Below the pieces are notes generated by a model. The model made no database searches, was not told where the DNA came from, and worked only from the letters and a program-made list of their open reading frames with translations. Both the position numbers and the translations under genes were made by a program. Of a DNA stretch of 64,000 nucleotides, positions 37,933-50,083 are shown one piece after another. Within the stretch, counting starts at the first letter, position 1; each line of letters begins with the position of its first letter. The stretch comes from an uncultured Pelagibacteraceae bacterium (GTDB lineage Bacteria; Pseudomonadota; Alphaproteobacteria; Pelagibacterales; Pelagibacteraceae). Location: NCBI GenBank assembly GCA_902605645.1, contig CACLDE010000003.1:62001-126000 (forward strand), written 5' to 3'.

Positions 37933-40128
37933 ATGGATAAAGAAAAAGAAAAGAAAAAAACATTAACAATTTCATCGAATTTTAAAAAGAAGGTTGACAC
38001 AATTTCTTTATCGAAAAATGAAATAAAAAAACCATATTCTATACCAAATGATAAAAAAAATTCTTTCAAACCATCAAAGAATTTTAGAAAAATTAGTTCT
38101 ATTGACAAAAATCTTAAAAACTCAGGAAATAAAGGAAAAAAATTCACTAGAAAGTTTGTAGAACAACAAGCGACAAAAGCATTCATTAAGAAGGACGATA
38201 AACCAACTGGAAAAAGTAAGTTAAAACTTAAAACACCTATAGATAAAAGAGATTTTAAATTGACTGTCTCGAGAGCCCTAAATGTCGAAGAAATAGAAAT
38301 TAAACAGAGAAGTTTGGCAGCAGTCAAAAGAGCTAGACTTAAAGAAAAAAAGAATTCCCCCGAGGCTGATGACAAGAAGGAATACAAAAAAGTTATTAGA
38401 GAGGTAAAAATTCCTGAACAAATAACAATTCAAGAACTTTCGAATAGAATGGCTGAAAAATCAAATGATATTATAAAATTTCTATTTAATATGAAAGTAA
38501 TTGCAACAATAAACCATGTCATCGATAAAGACACCGCCGAATACATAGTCAAGGAATTTGGCCATAAAGCAATAATAGAAAATTCTCAGCCTGAGGAGAT
38601 AAATCGAAATAAATCTATGAGCGGAGCTATAGAAAAAAGACCGCCAGTAGTAACTATAATGGGCCACGTTGATCACGGAAAAACCTCATTGCTCGACGCA
38701 TTGAGGCAAACAAATGTTGTGTCTAATGAATTTGGTGGAATTACCCAGCACATAGGAGCTTACCAAGTAAAAGCCGACAATAACCAATTCATAACATTTA
38801 TAGATACCCCAGGACACGCTGCCTTTACAGAAATGAGAGCTAGAGGATCTAAGATTACTGATATAGTTGTATTGGTAGTAGCCGCTGATGATGGAATCAA
38901 GCCCCAAACTATAGAAGCTATTAATCACGCTAAAGCCGCTAAAGTTCCGATAATTGTCGCCATTAATAAATCGGACTTACCAAATAAAAATATTACAAAA
39001 ATAAAAAATGATTTGATGAGGTACGAGCTAGTGGCTGAAGATTTAAGTGGCGATACCTTATTTGTAGAAGTTTCGGCTACAAAAAAAACTAATTTAGATA
39101 AACTTAAAGAAAGTATATTATTGCAGTCGGAAATCTTAGATTTAAAAGCTTCTGTTTCAGATAAGGCTACTGGTGTTGTTATAGAGTCGAAAATTGATAA
39201 AGGTAAAGGCCCGGTTTCAACAATTCTAATATCAAATGGAAAATTAAAAAAAGGAGATTATTTTGCTTGCGGCAAAACATGGGGAAAAATTAGAGCTATG
39301 ATCAACCATGATGGAATTTCTATAAATGAGGCTTATCCATCAATGCCAGTGGAAATCTTAGGAATGAATGCTACAGTTTTTGCAGGTGCTGAGTTTTTAG
39401 TAACAGAGGACGAAGATAAAGCTAAAGAGATTTCAAAATTTAAAAACGAAAATTCTACTAAAAAGAAAATTTTAATAAATGATAAGTCAACAATTTTTGA
39501 TAAAAGTGGAGATCAAGAGGAATTAAATGTAATTATAAAGTCAGATGTCCATGGATCAAGTGAAGCTTTAAAAATGGCAATTGAAAAAATTAAACATCCT
39601 GAAGTAAAAACTAAAATTATTTTGTCAGAAATTGGAATGATTAATGAAACTGACATTTCGTTAGCCAAGGCGTCCAATGCAGTATTGATTGGATTTAACG
39701 TAAAAGCTAATAGAGAAGCAAAAAAAATTTCTGATGAGCAAAAAATAGAAATAAAATTTTTTAATATAATTTATGAAGCAATTGAATATATTGAAAAAAG
39801 ATTATCTGGTCTCCTAGAGCCTGATATCAAAGAAATTTCTCTTGGTTCTGCGGAAGTTCAAAAAATATTTAAAGTCTCAAAATTCGGTCAAATAGCTGGA
39901 TCAAAAGTAATTGAAGGCGAGATACAAAATAAGTCAAAAGCCCGGATAGTAAGAGATGGGACCGTAGTATATGATGGAGAAATTCTAAGTATATTCAGAG
40001 AAAAAAATGCAGTTAAAGAGGTTAAAAATGGGCTGGAATGCGGGATAAGTTTAAAAGATTTTATAGATTTTAAAGAAAAGGATATTATACAGTCATATCA
40101 GATACAAAGAATTGAGAGAACTATATGA
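37933..40128 (+). CDS. infB: InfB, translation initiation factor IF-2
   Basis: GTPase placing initiator tRNA on the ribosome. A Lys-rich N-terminal region (about 1-165) is followed by an IF2_N segment with [15 protein letters not shown]. The G domain has [12 protein letters not shown] (G1), [15 protein letters not shown] (G3) and NKSDLP (G4). The last domains end in [21 protein letters not shown]. Length 731 is short compared with E. coli (890) because the N-terminal extension is reduced. It overlaps rbfA by four bases. Confidence 0.98.
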   Translation: MDKEKEKKKTLTISSNFKKKVDTISLSKNEIKKPYSIPNDKKNSFKPSKNFRKISSIDKNLKNSGNKGKKFTRKFVEQQATKAFIKKDDKPTGKSKLKLKTPIDKRDFKLTVSRALNVEEIEIKQRSLAAVKRARLKEKKNSPEADDKKEYKKVIREVKIPEQITIQELSNRMAEKSNDIIKFLFNMKVIATINHVIDKDTAEYIVKEFGHKAIIENSQPEEINRNKSMSGAIEKRPPVVTIMGHVDHGKTSLLDALRQTNVVSNEFGGITQHIGAYQVKADNNQFITFIDTPGHAAFTEMRARGSKITDIVVLVVAADDGIKPQTIEAINHAKAAKVPIIVAINKSDLPNKNITKIKNDLMRYELVAEDLSGDTLFVEVSATKKTNLDKLKESILLQSEILDLKASVSDKATGVVIESKIDKGKGPVSTILISNGKLKKGDYFACGKTWGKIRAMINHDGISINEAYPSMPVEILGMNATVFAGAEFLVTEDEDKAKEISKFKNENSTKKKILINDKSTIFDKSGDQEELNVIIKSDVHGSSEALKMAIEKIKHPEVKTKIILSEIGMINETDISLAKASNAVLIGFNVKANREAKKISDEQKIEIKFFNIIYEAIEYIEKRLSGLLEPDIKEISLGSAEVQKIFKVSKFGQIAGSKVIEGEIQNKSKARIVRDGTVVYDGEILSIFREKNAVKEVKNGLECGISLKDFIDFKEKDIIQSYQIQRIERTI

Positions 40129-40526
40129 TAAATAGTGATCTGTCTAATAAAGGTTATACGCAAAGACAGCTAAGAGTTGGTGAACTAGTTAAGCAAAGTC
40201 TTGGAGATATTTTTATAAAAAATGAGACAAAAATATCGTCATTTAATTCAAGATTTATAACTGTAACTGAAGTCAGAATGACACCAGACTTGAAAACAGC
40301 TAGGGTTTATGTGATACCACTAGGCGGCATAGATATGAAAGAAGTTGTTGGTGTATTGACTGATAACTCACATCTTGTTAGAAAAGCTTTATCAAAAAAG
40401 CTAAGTTTAAAATTTCTTCCAAAACTCAACTTTATTGAAGATAAATCTTTCGAATATGCAGAAAAAATAGAAAGACTTATTAAAGAGAACAAAAAAAATG
40501 AAACAAACAAAAAAAGATATAATTAA
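40125..40526 (+). CDS. rbfA: RbfA, ribosome-binding factor A
   Basis: A 133-residue KH-fold protein for 30S maturation and cold adaptation. QRQLRVGELVKQSLGDIF at the start and TVTEVRMTPDLKTARVYVIPLG are diagnostic. It overlaps infB by four bases and rpsO by 29 bases, an unusually long same-strand overlap. truB, normally between rbfA and rpsO, is absent. Confidence 0.95.
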   Translation: MINSDLSNKGYTQRQLRVGELVKQSLGDIFIKNETKISSFNSRFITVTEVRMTPDLKTARVYVIPLGGIDMKEVVGVLTDNSHLVRKALSKKLSLKFLPKLNFIEDKSFEYAEKIERLIKENKKNETNKKRYN

Positions 40527-40758
40527 ATCACTTGCTATAAACAAATCTGATGTAGGTTCAGCAGAGATACAAATTGGCTTATTAAGCAGTAAAATTGAAA
40601 AATTAGCAATTCATTTTAAAAAATTTAAAAAAGATAAACACTCTACAATTGGATTATCAAAGTCAGTAAATAAAAGAAAAAAATTATTAAGCTATCTTAA
40701 AAGAAAAAAACCTGACTCTTACGAAAAAATTATAAAACAATTAAGTTTAAGAAAATAA
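40498..40758 (+). CDS. rpsO: Ribosomal protein S15
   Basis: An 86-residue S15 (89 in E. coli). It carries [23 protein letters not shown] and the [20 protein letters not shown] segments of the rRNA-binding helices. The ATG at 40498 is 29 bases inside rbfA; the next methionine would delete the whole family N-terminus, so this start is needed. The stop shares one base with the pnp ATG (TAATG). S15 autoregulates in many bacteria, but no leader is available here. Confidence 0.96.
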   Translation: MKQTKKDIIKSLAINKSDVGSAEIQIGLLSSKIEKLAIHFKKFKKDKHSTIGLSKSVNKRKKLLSYLKRKKPDSYEKIIKQLSLRK

Positions 40759-42830
40759 TGTTTAAAATTCAAAAAGAAGAAATAGATTTCGGTGGAAAAA
40801 AATTAATTTTAGAAACTGGTAAAGTTGCTAGACAGGCAGACGGTGCTATAATAGCTAAATTAGGTGAAACAGTTGTGATAGCTACAGTAGTTGGTGCAAA
40901 AAAACTTAATGAGGGTCAGGATTACTTTCCACTATCTGTCAATTACCAAGAAAAATATTATGCTGCAGGTAAAATTCCTGGTGGGTATTTTAAAAGAGAG
41001 GCTAGACCAACCGAAGCTGAGACTTTAATATCTAGATTAATAGATAGACCTATAAGACCTTTGTTTCCATCAAGTTTCATGAACGAAGTACAACTATTGC
41101 CTACTGTTTTATCTTATGATGGGGAAAATCAACCAGATATACTATCTATAATTGCTTCATCCGCTGCGTTATCAATTTCTGGACTTCCTTTTCAAGGACC
41201 TATAGCTGCGAGTAGAGTAGGTTATAAAGACGGAAAATATTTATTAAACCCATCTCAAGAAGAACTAAAAACATCAGAATTGGATTTAGTAGTAGCTGGG
41301 ACAAAAGATGCAGTATTAATGGTAGAGTCAGAAACTTCAGGCTTATCAGAAAAAATAATGTTGGATGCAGTTAAATTTGGACATGAAAACTTTGTGCCTG
41401 TTATAAATCTAATCGAAAAATTAGTAAAAAAAGCAAGCAAACCTAAATGGGAAATTGAAGAAGTAGATAACACTAACCTAAAGAAAAAAATCACTAAAGA
41501 ATTTGAGGATGATTTAAGAAAAGCTTTCAAAGAAATTGATAAGAAAAAAAGGTCGACAGCTATTTCAGAAATTGATTCAAAATGTAAAGAAATGTTTAAA
41601 GATGATGAGAGTGTTACAGAAAATCAAGCTATGGCTCAGTTAAAATCTCTTGAAAAAGATATTGTAAGGACAGCTATTTTAAAAGACAAAAAGAGAATTG
41701 ACGGAAGAGGACTTGCAGATGTTCGAAAAATTGAGTGTGAAGTAGGTGTTCTACCCAGAACGCACGGTTCAGCTTTATTTACAAGGGGAGAAACTCAAGC
41801 ATTAGTTGTTACAACGTTAGGCATGTCAGATGATGAACAAAGGCTTGAAAGTTTAGACGGCATGCAAAGATCAAGCTTCATGTTACACTATAATTTTCCA
41901 CCTTTTTCGGTTGGTGAATGCGGAAGAATAGGAACTGGTAGAAGGGAAATAGGTCACGGTAAATTAGCCTGGAGAGCTATTAATTCCTCATTACCTTTGA
42001 AAGAAAATTTCCCTTATACTTTAAGAGTCGTTTCAGAGATAACAGAGTCCAATGGATCTTCTTCGATGGCAACAGTGTGTGGGACTTCACTGTCGTTGAT
42101 GGATGCAGGAGTACCAATTAAAGAACCAGTTGCTGGAATAGCTATGGGCTTAATCAAAGAGGGAGAAAAATTTTCAGTTTTATCAGATATCTTAGGAGAT
42201 GAGGACCACTTAGGTGATATGGATTTTAAAGTAGCAGGAACGAAAGATGGTATTACATCTTTGCAAATGGATATAAAGATAACAGGAATTACTTTTGAAA
42301 TAATGGAACAAGCTTTAAATCAAGCTAAAGCTGGTCGAGAACATATTTTAAACGAAATGAATAAAGCAATTAAAACATCAAGAAAAGAATTTTCAAAACA
42401 TACGCCAAAAATGGAAACAATAAAAGTCGATAAAAAAGACATAGCGACAGTAATTGGAAAAGGTGGTGCGACTATTAGAGAAATAGTAGAAAAATCCGGT
42501 GCGAAAGTTGATGTTAAGGATACTGGAGAGGTAACTGTTGCAGCTCCTGATGAAAAATCAAGAAACTCAGCAATTGAAATTATTAAAGGTTTGATAGCAA
42601 AACCTGAGGTAGGCAAAATATATAAAGGTAAAGTAGTGAAAATAATGGAATTTGGAGCATTTGTAAATTTTCTTGGAAAACAAGATGGCTTAGTTCATAT
42701 TTCTGAGCTAGCTGGCAAAAGAGTGGCCAAAGTAACCGATGTTGTAAAAGAAGGTGATGAAGTGTCTGTTAAAGTTCTTGGTTTTGACAGAGGAAAAGTT
42801 AAACTATCTATTAAGCAAGCAGTAGCCTAA
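40758..42830 (+). CDS. pnp: Pnp, polyribonucleotide nucleotidyltransferase (PNPase)
   Basis: Phosphorolytic 3'-5' exoribonuclease. Two RNase-PH domains: the first has [19 protein letters not shown]; the second has [25 protein letters not shown] and SGSS-like [11 protein letters not shown]. They are followed by KH ([15 protein letters not shown]) and S1 ([26 protein letters not shown]). Length 690. The ATG overlaps the rpsO stop. A convergent gene ends six bases downstream and no terminator is seen. Confidence 0.98.
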   Translation: MFKIQKEEIDFGGKKLILETGKVARQADGAIIAKLGETVVIATVVGAKKLNEGQDYFPLSVNYQEKYYAAGKIPGGYFKREARPTEAETLISRLIDRPIRPLFPSSFMNEVQLLPTVLSYDGENQPDILSIIASSAALSISGLPFQGPIAASRVGYKDGKYLLNPSQEELKTSELDLVVAGTKDAVLMVESETSGLSEKIMLDAVKFGHENFVPVINLIEKLVKKASKPKWEIEEVDNTNLKKKITKEFEDDLRKAFKEIDKKKRSTAISEIDSKCKEMFKDDESVTENQAMAQLKSLEKDIVRTAILKDKKRIDGRGLADVRKIECEVGVLPRTHGSALFTRGETQALVVTTLGMSDDEQRLESLDGMQRSSFMLHYNFPPFSVGECGRIGTGRREIGHGKLAWRAINSSLPLKENFPYTLRVVSEITESNGSSSMATVCGTSLSLMDAGVPIKEPVAGIAMGLIKEGEKFSVLSDILGDEDHLGDMDFKVAGTKDGITSLQMDIKITGITFEIMEQALNQAKAGREHILNEMNKAIKTSRKEFSKHTPKMETIKVDKKDIATVIGKGGATIREIVEKSGAKVDVKDTGEVTVAAPDEKSRNSAIEIIKGLIAKPEVGKIYKGKVVKIMEFGAFVNFLGKQDGLVHISELAGKRVAKVTDVVKEGDEVSVKVLGFDRGKVKLSIKQAVA

Positions 42831-42836
42831 AGCATT

Positions 42837-43352
42837 TCAGATTTTATACTCAAAATTTTGGGTATCTTGATTTATTTGAAGTTCTACAGCACCATTTCTT
42901 AAATGGAAATTTCTAGCCATGTCAGTTAACGGAGAGAGGGTAACCAGTCTGTTTAAATGATTAGATTTTTTTATTTTTTTAAATACTTCTTTTACAATTA
43001 GTTTACCTCCACCCTTTTTTTTTGACCAGACAGTGTAAGCTATAGCTATCTTGCCAACTTTTTGATCTCTTCTAATACTCTGTAGGTGTGCGTCCTTCGT
43101 CATCAAGTCCAATTCTTTTACAGACTTCGGTATTTCATTTGTAAAACCAAAACACATTATAGCACAAATTTCATTTTTAAATTTAACGCCATAAATTTTA
43201 CGACCATAACTGGTCCTAAAATCATTATTTAGCTCTGGTCTGATTGGATCTTCCTTTGGATTGCAGTGTTTAAGTTCAACAAGCTCAGCTCCTTTTATCC
43301 AGTCAAAGAAGTTTTCAAATTTTTCTCTAACCTTTTTGTTTAAATCTCTCAT
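42837..43352 (-). CDS. Acetyltransferase-like protein of unknown function
   Basis: A 171-residue protein. Its middle and end (YGVKFKNEICAIMCFGF, then a variable segment, IAIAYTVWSKKKGGGKLIVKEVF, and TLSPLTDMARNFHLRNGA) follow the strand order of GNAT acetyltransferases. The TLSP segment near a final strand is reminiscent of the GNAT-fold malonyl-CoA decarboxylase (TLSPIP). I do not recognise a named family. It is alone between pnp (convergent) and fabI, with a 77-base gap upstream to fabI containing no recognisable signal. Base composition matches neighbours. Treat the fold as a suggestion. Confidence 0.5.
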   Translation of the reverse strand: MRDLNKKVREKFENFFDWIKGAELVELKHCNPKEDPIRPELNNDFRTSYGRKIYGVKFKNEICAIMCFGFTNEIPKSVKELDLMTKDAHLQSIRRDQKVGKIAIAYTVWSKKKGGGKLIVKEVFKKIKKSNHLNRLVTLSPLTDMARNFHLRNGAVELQINQDTQNFEYKI

Positions 43353-43429
43353 TTTTAATCTTATTTTTAATATTTTTTAGTTTTTTTGGATTTTCTATTT
43401 ATGCAATTTAGTAATGTTATTTTCGCAAG

Positions 43430-44215
43430 TTAAGATATATTTTTGGGATCTGGCATTCCCACTTTATTATATCCAGCATCAACATAATGTATTTCTCCTG
43501 TAACACCACTAGCCAAATCACTTAATAAGTAAAGCGCAGAATTACCCACATCGTGAATATCAACATTTCTTTTCAAAAAAGAATGGTTTTCATTCCATTT
43601 GTATAGAAATTTTGCATCTCCTATAGCGGATGCAGCTAAAGTTTTAATTGGTCCTGCGCTTATAGCATTCACTCTGATTTTTTTTTGTCCTAGATCTCTT
43701 GCTAAATATTTTACACTAGCTTCCAAAGCAGATTTGCAAACACCCATAACATTATAATTTGGGATTGCTTTTGAAGACTCATAGGTAAGAGTTAATAAAC
43801 TCCCGCCTTCTTTCATTACATTAGAAGCCTCTTTAGCTACTTCTGTAAAAGAGAAACATGAGATAAGCATACTTTTAAGAAAATTTTCTCTCGTTGTATT
43901 TAAATACTCACCTGATAACTCTGATTTATCCGAGAAAGCAACCGCGTGAACCACAAAATCAATTTTACCCCATTTTGATTTTATATCTTCAAAAAGTTTT
44001 TTTACTTCATCTTTTTTTTCAACATCACAACTAAGAGTAACTTTTGAATTAAGTTTTTCTGCTAACGGTATTACCCTTTTTTTTAATGCATCACCTAAAT
44101 AGGTAAAAGCTAATTCAGCGCCAGCTTCAGCAAGTTTTTGGGAAATTCCCCACGCAATAGATCTTTCATTTGCTACTCCCATTATTAATCCTTTTTTACC
44201 TTTCATTAAATCCAT
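43430..44215 (-). CDS. fabI: FabI, enoyl-ACP reductase (NADH)
   Basis: Last reduction of fatty-acid elongation. GLIMGVANERSIAWGISQKLAEAG is the FabI-type NAD-binding start (residues 9 onward). Catalytic Y154 and K161 are in the family's Y-x6-K spacing (YNVMGVCK). RVNAISAGPIKTLAAS follows. Length 261 is typical. Third gene of fabA-fabB-fabI, three bases after fabB. Confidence 0.97.
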   Translation of the reverse strand: MDLMKGKKGLIMGVANERSIAWGISQKLAEAGAELAFTYLGDALKKRVIPLAEKLNSKVTLSCDVEKKDEVKKLFEDIKSKWGKIDFVVHAVAFSDKSELSGEYLNTTRENFLKSMLISCFSFTEVAKEASNVMKEGGSLLTLTYESSKAIPNYNVMGVCKSALEASVKYLARDLGQKKIRVNAISAGPIKTLAASAIGDAKFLYKWNENHSFLKRNVDIHDVGNSALYLLSDLASGVTGEIHYVDAGYNKVGMPDPKNIS

Positions 44216-44218
44216 AAG

Positions 44219-45430
44219 CTATACCTTTTCAAAAACAAGAGTTGCATTAGTTCCACCAAAACCAAAGCTATTTGACATCACAGAATTAAGTTCAATTTCT
44301 TTTTCAACTTTTGTAACAATAGGATATTTTTTTGCTTCATCATCCATATCATTTATATTTGCGGAACTTGCGATAAATTTATTCTTCATCATTATTAAGC
44401 AGTATACAGCCTCATGAACTGAAGTAGCTCCCAAAGAATGTCCTGCTAAAGATTTTGTTGAACTTATTTTAGGTTTATATTTTTTAAATACTTCTCCAAC
44501 AGCTTTTAATTCAGTGATATCCCCAACTGGTGTAGAAGTTCCATGAGTATTAATATAGTCAATCTTATTTTTAGATGTGCTCAAGGCCATCTGCATACAC
44601 CTTACGGCACCCTCACCGGAAGGCGCTACCATGTCATAACCATCAGATGTTGCACCATAACCAGTTAACTCAGCATAAATTTTGGCTCCTCTTGCCTTTG
44701 CATGTTCATATTCTTCTAAAACAAGAACTCCACCTCCACCAGAAATAACAAAACCATCTCTAGTTTTATCATAAGGTCTTGAAGCTTTTTCTGGTGTGTT
44801 ATTATATTTAGATGACAATGCCGTCATAGCATCAAACATTGCAGTCATAGCAAAGTGAACCTCATCACTTCCTCCAGCAAAAATAATTTTTTGTTTTCCT
44901 AATTGTATAAGTTCCATAGCATTTCCAATACAATGCCCACTAGTCGCACATGCGGAGCTAATTGTATAGTTAACCCCTTTAATTTTGAAAGGTACTGCCA
45001 AAGTCGCAGATGCAGTGCTGGACATTGTTCTTGGCACAACAAATGGACCCATCCTCTTGGGAATTTTTTCTCTAGTTTTATCTGCAGCTAAAATTACGTT
45101 TTCAATTGAAGGACCTCCCGAACCCATTATCATTCCAGTTGAAATGTTACTTATATCTTTTTCATTTAAACCAGAATCTTTAACTGCTTCTTTCATAGCT
45201 ATATAATTGTACGCTGATCCTGGACCCATAAATCTTATAAACTTTCTATCTACATGATCCTCAAGTTTGATTTTAGGTTTGCCATGCACATGACTTTTCA
45301 GATTATATTCTTTATATTCCTCAGAAAAAGTAATGCCTGATTTTGCATTTAATAAAGATTTATAAACTTCTTCTTGATTATTTCCTAAACAAGAAACTAC
45401 TCCAAGTCCTGAAATTACAACTCTTCTCAT
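44219..45430 (-). CDS. fabB: FabB, beta-ketoacyl-ACP synthase I
   Basis: Condensing enzyme required, with FabA, for unsaturated fatty acids. C161 lies in [22 protein letters not shown] and [16 protein letters not shown] carry the two active-site histidines. [14 protein letters not shown] is the C-terminal signature. Length 403. Its ATG overlaps fabA by four bases, the normal fabA-fabB coupling in alphaproteobacteria. Confidence 0.97.
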   Translation of the reverse strand: MRRVVISGLGVVSCLGNNQEEVYKSLLNAKSGITFSEEYKEYNLKSHVHGKPKIKLEDHVDRKFIRFMGPGSAYNYIAMKEAVKDSGLNEKDISNISTGMIMGSGGPSIENVILAADKTREKIPKRMGPFVVPRTMSSTASATLAVPFKIKGVNYTISSACATSGHCIGNAMELIQLGKQKIIFAGGSDEVHFAMTAMFDAMTALSSKYNNTPEKASRPYDKTRDGFVISGGGGVLVLEEYEHAKARGAKIYAELTGYGATSDGYDMVAPSGEGAVRCMQMALSTSKNKIDYINTHGTSTPVGDITELKAVGEVFKKYKPKISSTKSLAGHSLGATSVHEAVYCLIMMKNKFIASSANINDMDDEAKKYPIVTKVEKEIELNSVMSNSFGFGGTNATLVFEKV

Positions 45431-45933
45431 GATTTAAACAAGCCCACTTTCAAATTTTCTGCTACATAGATTACCTTTCCATCAGCATCTAAAGTACCAT
45501 TTGCTAATCCTACTACAGCACCTTCTTTTTTTAAAATTCTTTTTATATTTATTTTATAAGTAGCCATCTTAATTTTTTTTAATACTTCACCGGTGAATTT
45601 TACAGTGCTTACTCCTAATGCCCTCCCTTTTCCAGGCTCTCCAGTCCAACCAAGATAAAAACCAACTAATTGCCACATAGCGTCTAATCCAAGACATCCA
45701 GGCATTACCGGGTCATTTTGAAAATGACATTTAAAAAACCATAAATTTTCTTTAATGTCTAACTCAGCTTCTAGATAACCTCGTTTAAAAGTCCCAGAAG
45801 TATTTTCAATTTTTGTTATTCTGTCAAACATGAGCATTGGAGGCAGCGGCAATTTTGCATTCCCTTCTCCAAAAAGAAGTCCATTTCCACAATCGATAAG
45901 ATCTTGATAACTATAACTGTTTTTTTGCTTCAT
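45427..45933 (-). CDS. fabA: FabA, 3-hydroxydecanoyl-ACP dehydratase/isomerase
   Basis: Introduces the cis double bond in unsaturated fatty-acid synthesis. Catalytic H70 and D84 occur at the same numbers as in E. coli, within [19 protein letters not shown]. Length 168. First gene of the leftward fab operon, 76 bases from the divergent irr; this irr/fabA arrangement is characteristic of alphaproteobacteria. Confidence 0.97.
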   Translation of the reverse strand: MKQKNSYSYQDLIDCGNGLLFGEGNAKLPLPPMLMFDRITKIENTSGTFKRGYLEAELDIKENLWFFKCHFQNDPVMPGCLGLDAMWQLVGFYLGWTGEPGKGRALGVSTVKFTGEVLKKIKMATYKINIKRILKKEGAVVGLANGTLDADGKVIYVAENLKVGLFKS

Positions 45934-45952
45934 TTTTAAAATATGGTTTTAC

Positions 45953-45980
45953 TTGATTAAAGTACTTAATTATATATAAA
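45953..45980 (+). promoter_or_regulatory. Candidate sigma-70 promoter of irr
   Basis: TTGATT (45953-45958), 16-base spacer, TATAAA (45975-45980), leaving a leader of about 23 bases to the irr ATG at 46010. No clear Irr box is seen here. Confidence 0.45.
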
Positions 45981-46009
45981 TAGTTAGAATTATAAAGTAA
46001 GCAAAATCA

Positions 46010-46429
46010 ATGATTATCAATAATAATTTGAAAATGTATGTCAAAAAACTAAGATCATCAAATCTTAGACCTACAAAACAGAGACTAGAAATTTGCCATT
46101 TTTTGTTTGATAGAAAAAAAACTTTTCATTTTACAGTTGAGACATTAAATAAAAAAATAAATATGAATGGATCTACAAAAGTTTCTTTGGCAACGATTTA
46201 TAATACAGTTGAAGCATTTACTAAAGCTGGATACTTAAAAGAAATTTTGACTAGTAAAAATAAAAGTTTTTACGATACGAACATTAAGTCGCACCACCAC
46301 TTTTACGATGAAGGAAGTAAAGAACTTACTGATATTCATTATAGTCAAATAAAATTAAGTAAAGTTCCAATGCCTCCAAAAGGTAAAAAGATAAAAAATC
46401 TTGAAGTTGTAATCAGAATACAAAAATAA
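46010..46429 (+). CDS. irr: Irr, heme-dependent iron-response regulator (Fur family)
   Basis: A 139-residue Fur-family protein. Winged helix: LRPTKQRLEICHFLF and VSLATIYNTVEAFTKAGYLKEI. The HHH at 95-97 (KSHHHFYDEG) is the Irr histidine triplet for heme/metal. The N-terminal GCPWH heme motif of Bradyrhizobium Irr is absent, as in many other Irr proteins. Irr senses heme status and controls iron and heme genes through the iron control element. Location opposite fabA is diagnostic. A good Irr box lies 22 bases downstream of its stop, before katG. Confidence 0.9.
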   Translation: MIINNNLKMYVKKLRSSNLRPTKQRLEICHFLFDRKKTFHFTVETLNKKINMNGSTKVSLATIYNTVEAFTKAGYLKEILTSKNKSFYDTNIKSHHHFYDEGSKELTDIHYSQIKLSKVPMPPKGKKIKNLEVVIRIQK

Positions 46430-46439
46430 CTGTCTTTTA

Positions 46440-46468
46440 TTGACTTTCTAGTTTAGAATTATTATAAA
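46440..46468 (+). promoter_or_regulatory. Sigma-70 promoter of katG
   Basis: TTGACT (46440-46445), 17-base spacer, TATAAA (46463-46468). Predicted start near 46475, 16 bases before the katG ATG. The Irr box covers the spacer and the -10. Confidence 0.72.
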
Positions 46469-46471
46469 CTA
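46449..46471. promoter_or_regulatory. Irr box (iron control element) over the katG promoter
   Basis: A 23-base palindrome centred on 46460 with ten of eleven pairs matching. Its core at 46452-46468 is TTTAGAA-TTA-TTATAAA, against the known Irr consensus TTTAGAA-N3-TTCTAAA: one mismatch in 14 defined positions. It overlaps the -10 and most of the spacer, a position that predicts repression of katG by Irr. Confidence 0.75.
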
Positions 46472-46472
46472 A

Positions 46473-48662
<2,190 letters not shown>

Positions 48663-48663
48663 T

Positions 48664-48909
48664 ATGACTGAATTTACACAAGGTATACATGGCGCAGCTA
48701 GAAGAATTTATGAAAATAATAAAGGCTCACTTTTAAGAACTCTCGTTTATACTATAGGTCATTTTCTTATAGCTATAACGGTATTAATGCTAATTGCTGA
48801 TGTAAGCTTCATGATTGCACTTACGGATGCAATAGTTGAACCCCTAGCAAATACAGTTTGGTATTTTTTACTTGATAAATTCTGGGCTTCTAGAGTTGCA
48901 TCAAAATAA
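48664..48909 (+). CDS. DUF2061 family small membrane protein
   Basis: An 81-residue protein with two predicted membrane helices (about 27-43 and 48-70). The pattern RTLVYTIGHFLIAITVL followed by ALTDAIVEPLANTVWYFLLDKFW is the DUF2061 layout. Function of the family is unknown. It begins one base after the katG stop and is likely co-transcribed, so it may serve in the same response. It ends two bases before a convergent gene. Confidence 0.82.
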   Translation: MTEFTQGIHGAARRIYENNKGSLLRTLVYTIGHFLIAITVLMLIADVSFMIALTDAIVEPLANTVWYFLLDKFWASRVASK

Positions 48910-48911
48910 CC

Positions 48912-49343
48912 TTACATTCTACCCCAAACTCCATCTTTCTCTATCCATCCTGAATATTTACCTGATTTAATTTTACACCAGTCATCCTTACATTTTAAAA
49001 CTAAAAGTAAACGTCCTGTTTCAATTTTCACTAAAGGTTTGGAATATATTGTTGGTCTATTATATAAGATTGAGTTTTTTAACATTATAACAGACTTTTT
49101 CTTTGACAATTGAGAAATATGTATCCAACCAGTATTATTCTCATGGTCTTTTATTTTTCGAAAATTTTCTGATTTCTCTTTTATTAAAACTGGTAAGTAT
49201 TTTTTTTTGTAAATTATCTTTACAGGATAATCAAAAGAAGGACCTAATCTTAAATTAACTTTGTCATTTCTTAAGGTTAAAAAATATTCTTCACAAGCTA
49301 GGGAGTTAAAAATGAAGTAAAAAATAGCAATAAATTTTAACAT
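48912..49343 (-). CDS. Secreted bacterial-SH3-domain protein
   Basis: A 143-residue protein with a short signal peptide (residues 1-17, ending near SLA). It has two SH3-like repeats, DKVNLRLGPSFDYPVKIIY...TGWIHISQLS and ILYNRPTIYSKPLVKI...DDWCKIKSGKYSGWIEKDGVWG. This is the alphaproteobacterial SH3_4/DUF1058 layout, expected to bind peptidoglycan or wall-associated partners. Its ATG lies seven bases inside the end of the upstream E1-like gene. Precise role unknown. Confidence 0.82.
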   Translation of the reverse strand: MLKFIAIFYFIFNSLACEEYFLTLRNDKVNLRLGPSFDYPVKIIYKKKYLPVLIKEKSENFRKIKDHENNTGWIHISQLSKKKSVIMLKNSILYNRPTIYSKPLVKIETGRLLLVLKCKDDWCKIKSGKYSGWIEKDGVWGRM

Positions 49344-50080
49344 TTGTTACTGCAATTTTTATTTCTACTTAAACTTATAGTTCTAAAATTCATCTTTATT
49401 GAATTAAAAACAATCATTTTTTTTTCCATGTTTGAATTGAATTTTAGTATAGAATTTACAACTTCATTAGCCTGCAAGGTGCCCATGATACCTGTTATTG
49501 TTGGAAGGACCCCTTCCGCTTCACAATTGTTACTTTGTTCGGGAATTTCTGGTAGAAAACATCTATAGCATGGTGTTTTTTTTTTAAAATTAAACTTAAA
49601 AATATGGCCATCAAATCCGCTTACAGCAGCAGATATCAAGATTTTCTTTTGTTTTAATGTAAAGTCATTTACTAGAAGCCTTGTTTTAAAATTATCCGTG
49701 CCATCACATACTATATCAAAATTTTTAATAAGTTTTTCGATATTTTTTTTATTAACTCTTGTCTTATATGATTTAATAGCTGTTTTTTTATTAATTAATT
49801 TTATTTTGTTTTTTGCGACATCAACCTTGTATTTACCAATATCTTTTACATTATAAATTATTTGTCGATTTAAATTTGATAACTCAACTTTATCATTGTC
49901 AACTATCCCAATCGTACCAACGCCCAAGCTAGCTAAATAGATTGATAATGGACATCCTAAACCACCCATACCTAATATAAGAACTTTTGAAGATTTCAAT
50001 TTTTTTTGACCAATAATTCCAAATTTTTTTAAAATTATTTGCTTCGAAAACCTTTGAAACTCTTTACTAGAAATCTTCAT
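49337..50080 (-). CDS. ThiF/MoeB/HesA-type E1-like adenylyltransferase
   Basis: Activates the C-terminus of a ubiquitin-like sulfur carrier. GMGGLGCPLSIYLASLGVG with VDNDKVELSNLNRQI is the ATP-binding region; CDGTDNFKTR holds the conserved aspartate. Zinc pairs: CYRC is normal, but the second pair is CSNKC at the very end (C243 and C247), spaced by three residues instead of two. Length 247. Sequence alone does not separate MoeB from ThiF; no moaD or thiS is nearby. Follows coaBC by three bases. Confidence 0.88.
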   Translation of the reverse strand: MKISSKEFQRFSKQIILKKFGIIGQKKLKSSKVLILGMGGLGCPLSIYLASLGVGTIGIVDNDKVELSNLNRQIIYNVKDIGKYKVDVAKNKIKLINKKTAIKSYKTRVNKKNIEKLIKNFDIVCDGTDNFKTRLLVNDFTLKQKKILISAAVSGFDGHIFKFNFKKKTPCYRCFLPEIPEQSNNCEAEGVLPTITGIMGTLQANEVVNSILKFNSNMEKKMIVFNSIKMNFRTISLSRNKNCSNKC

Positions 50081-50083
50081 TTC

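Noticed and set aside
38686-38928. Open frame antisense to the infB GTPase domain
   Set aside because: Mirror of the conserved G1-G3 coding region; composition follows infB codons.
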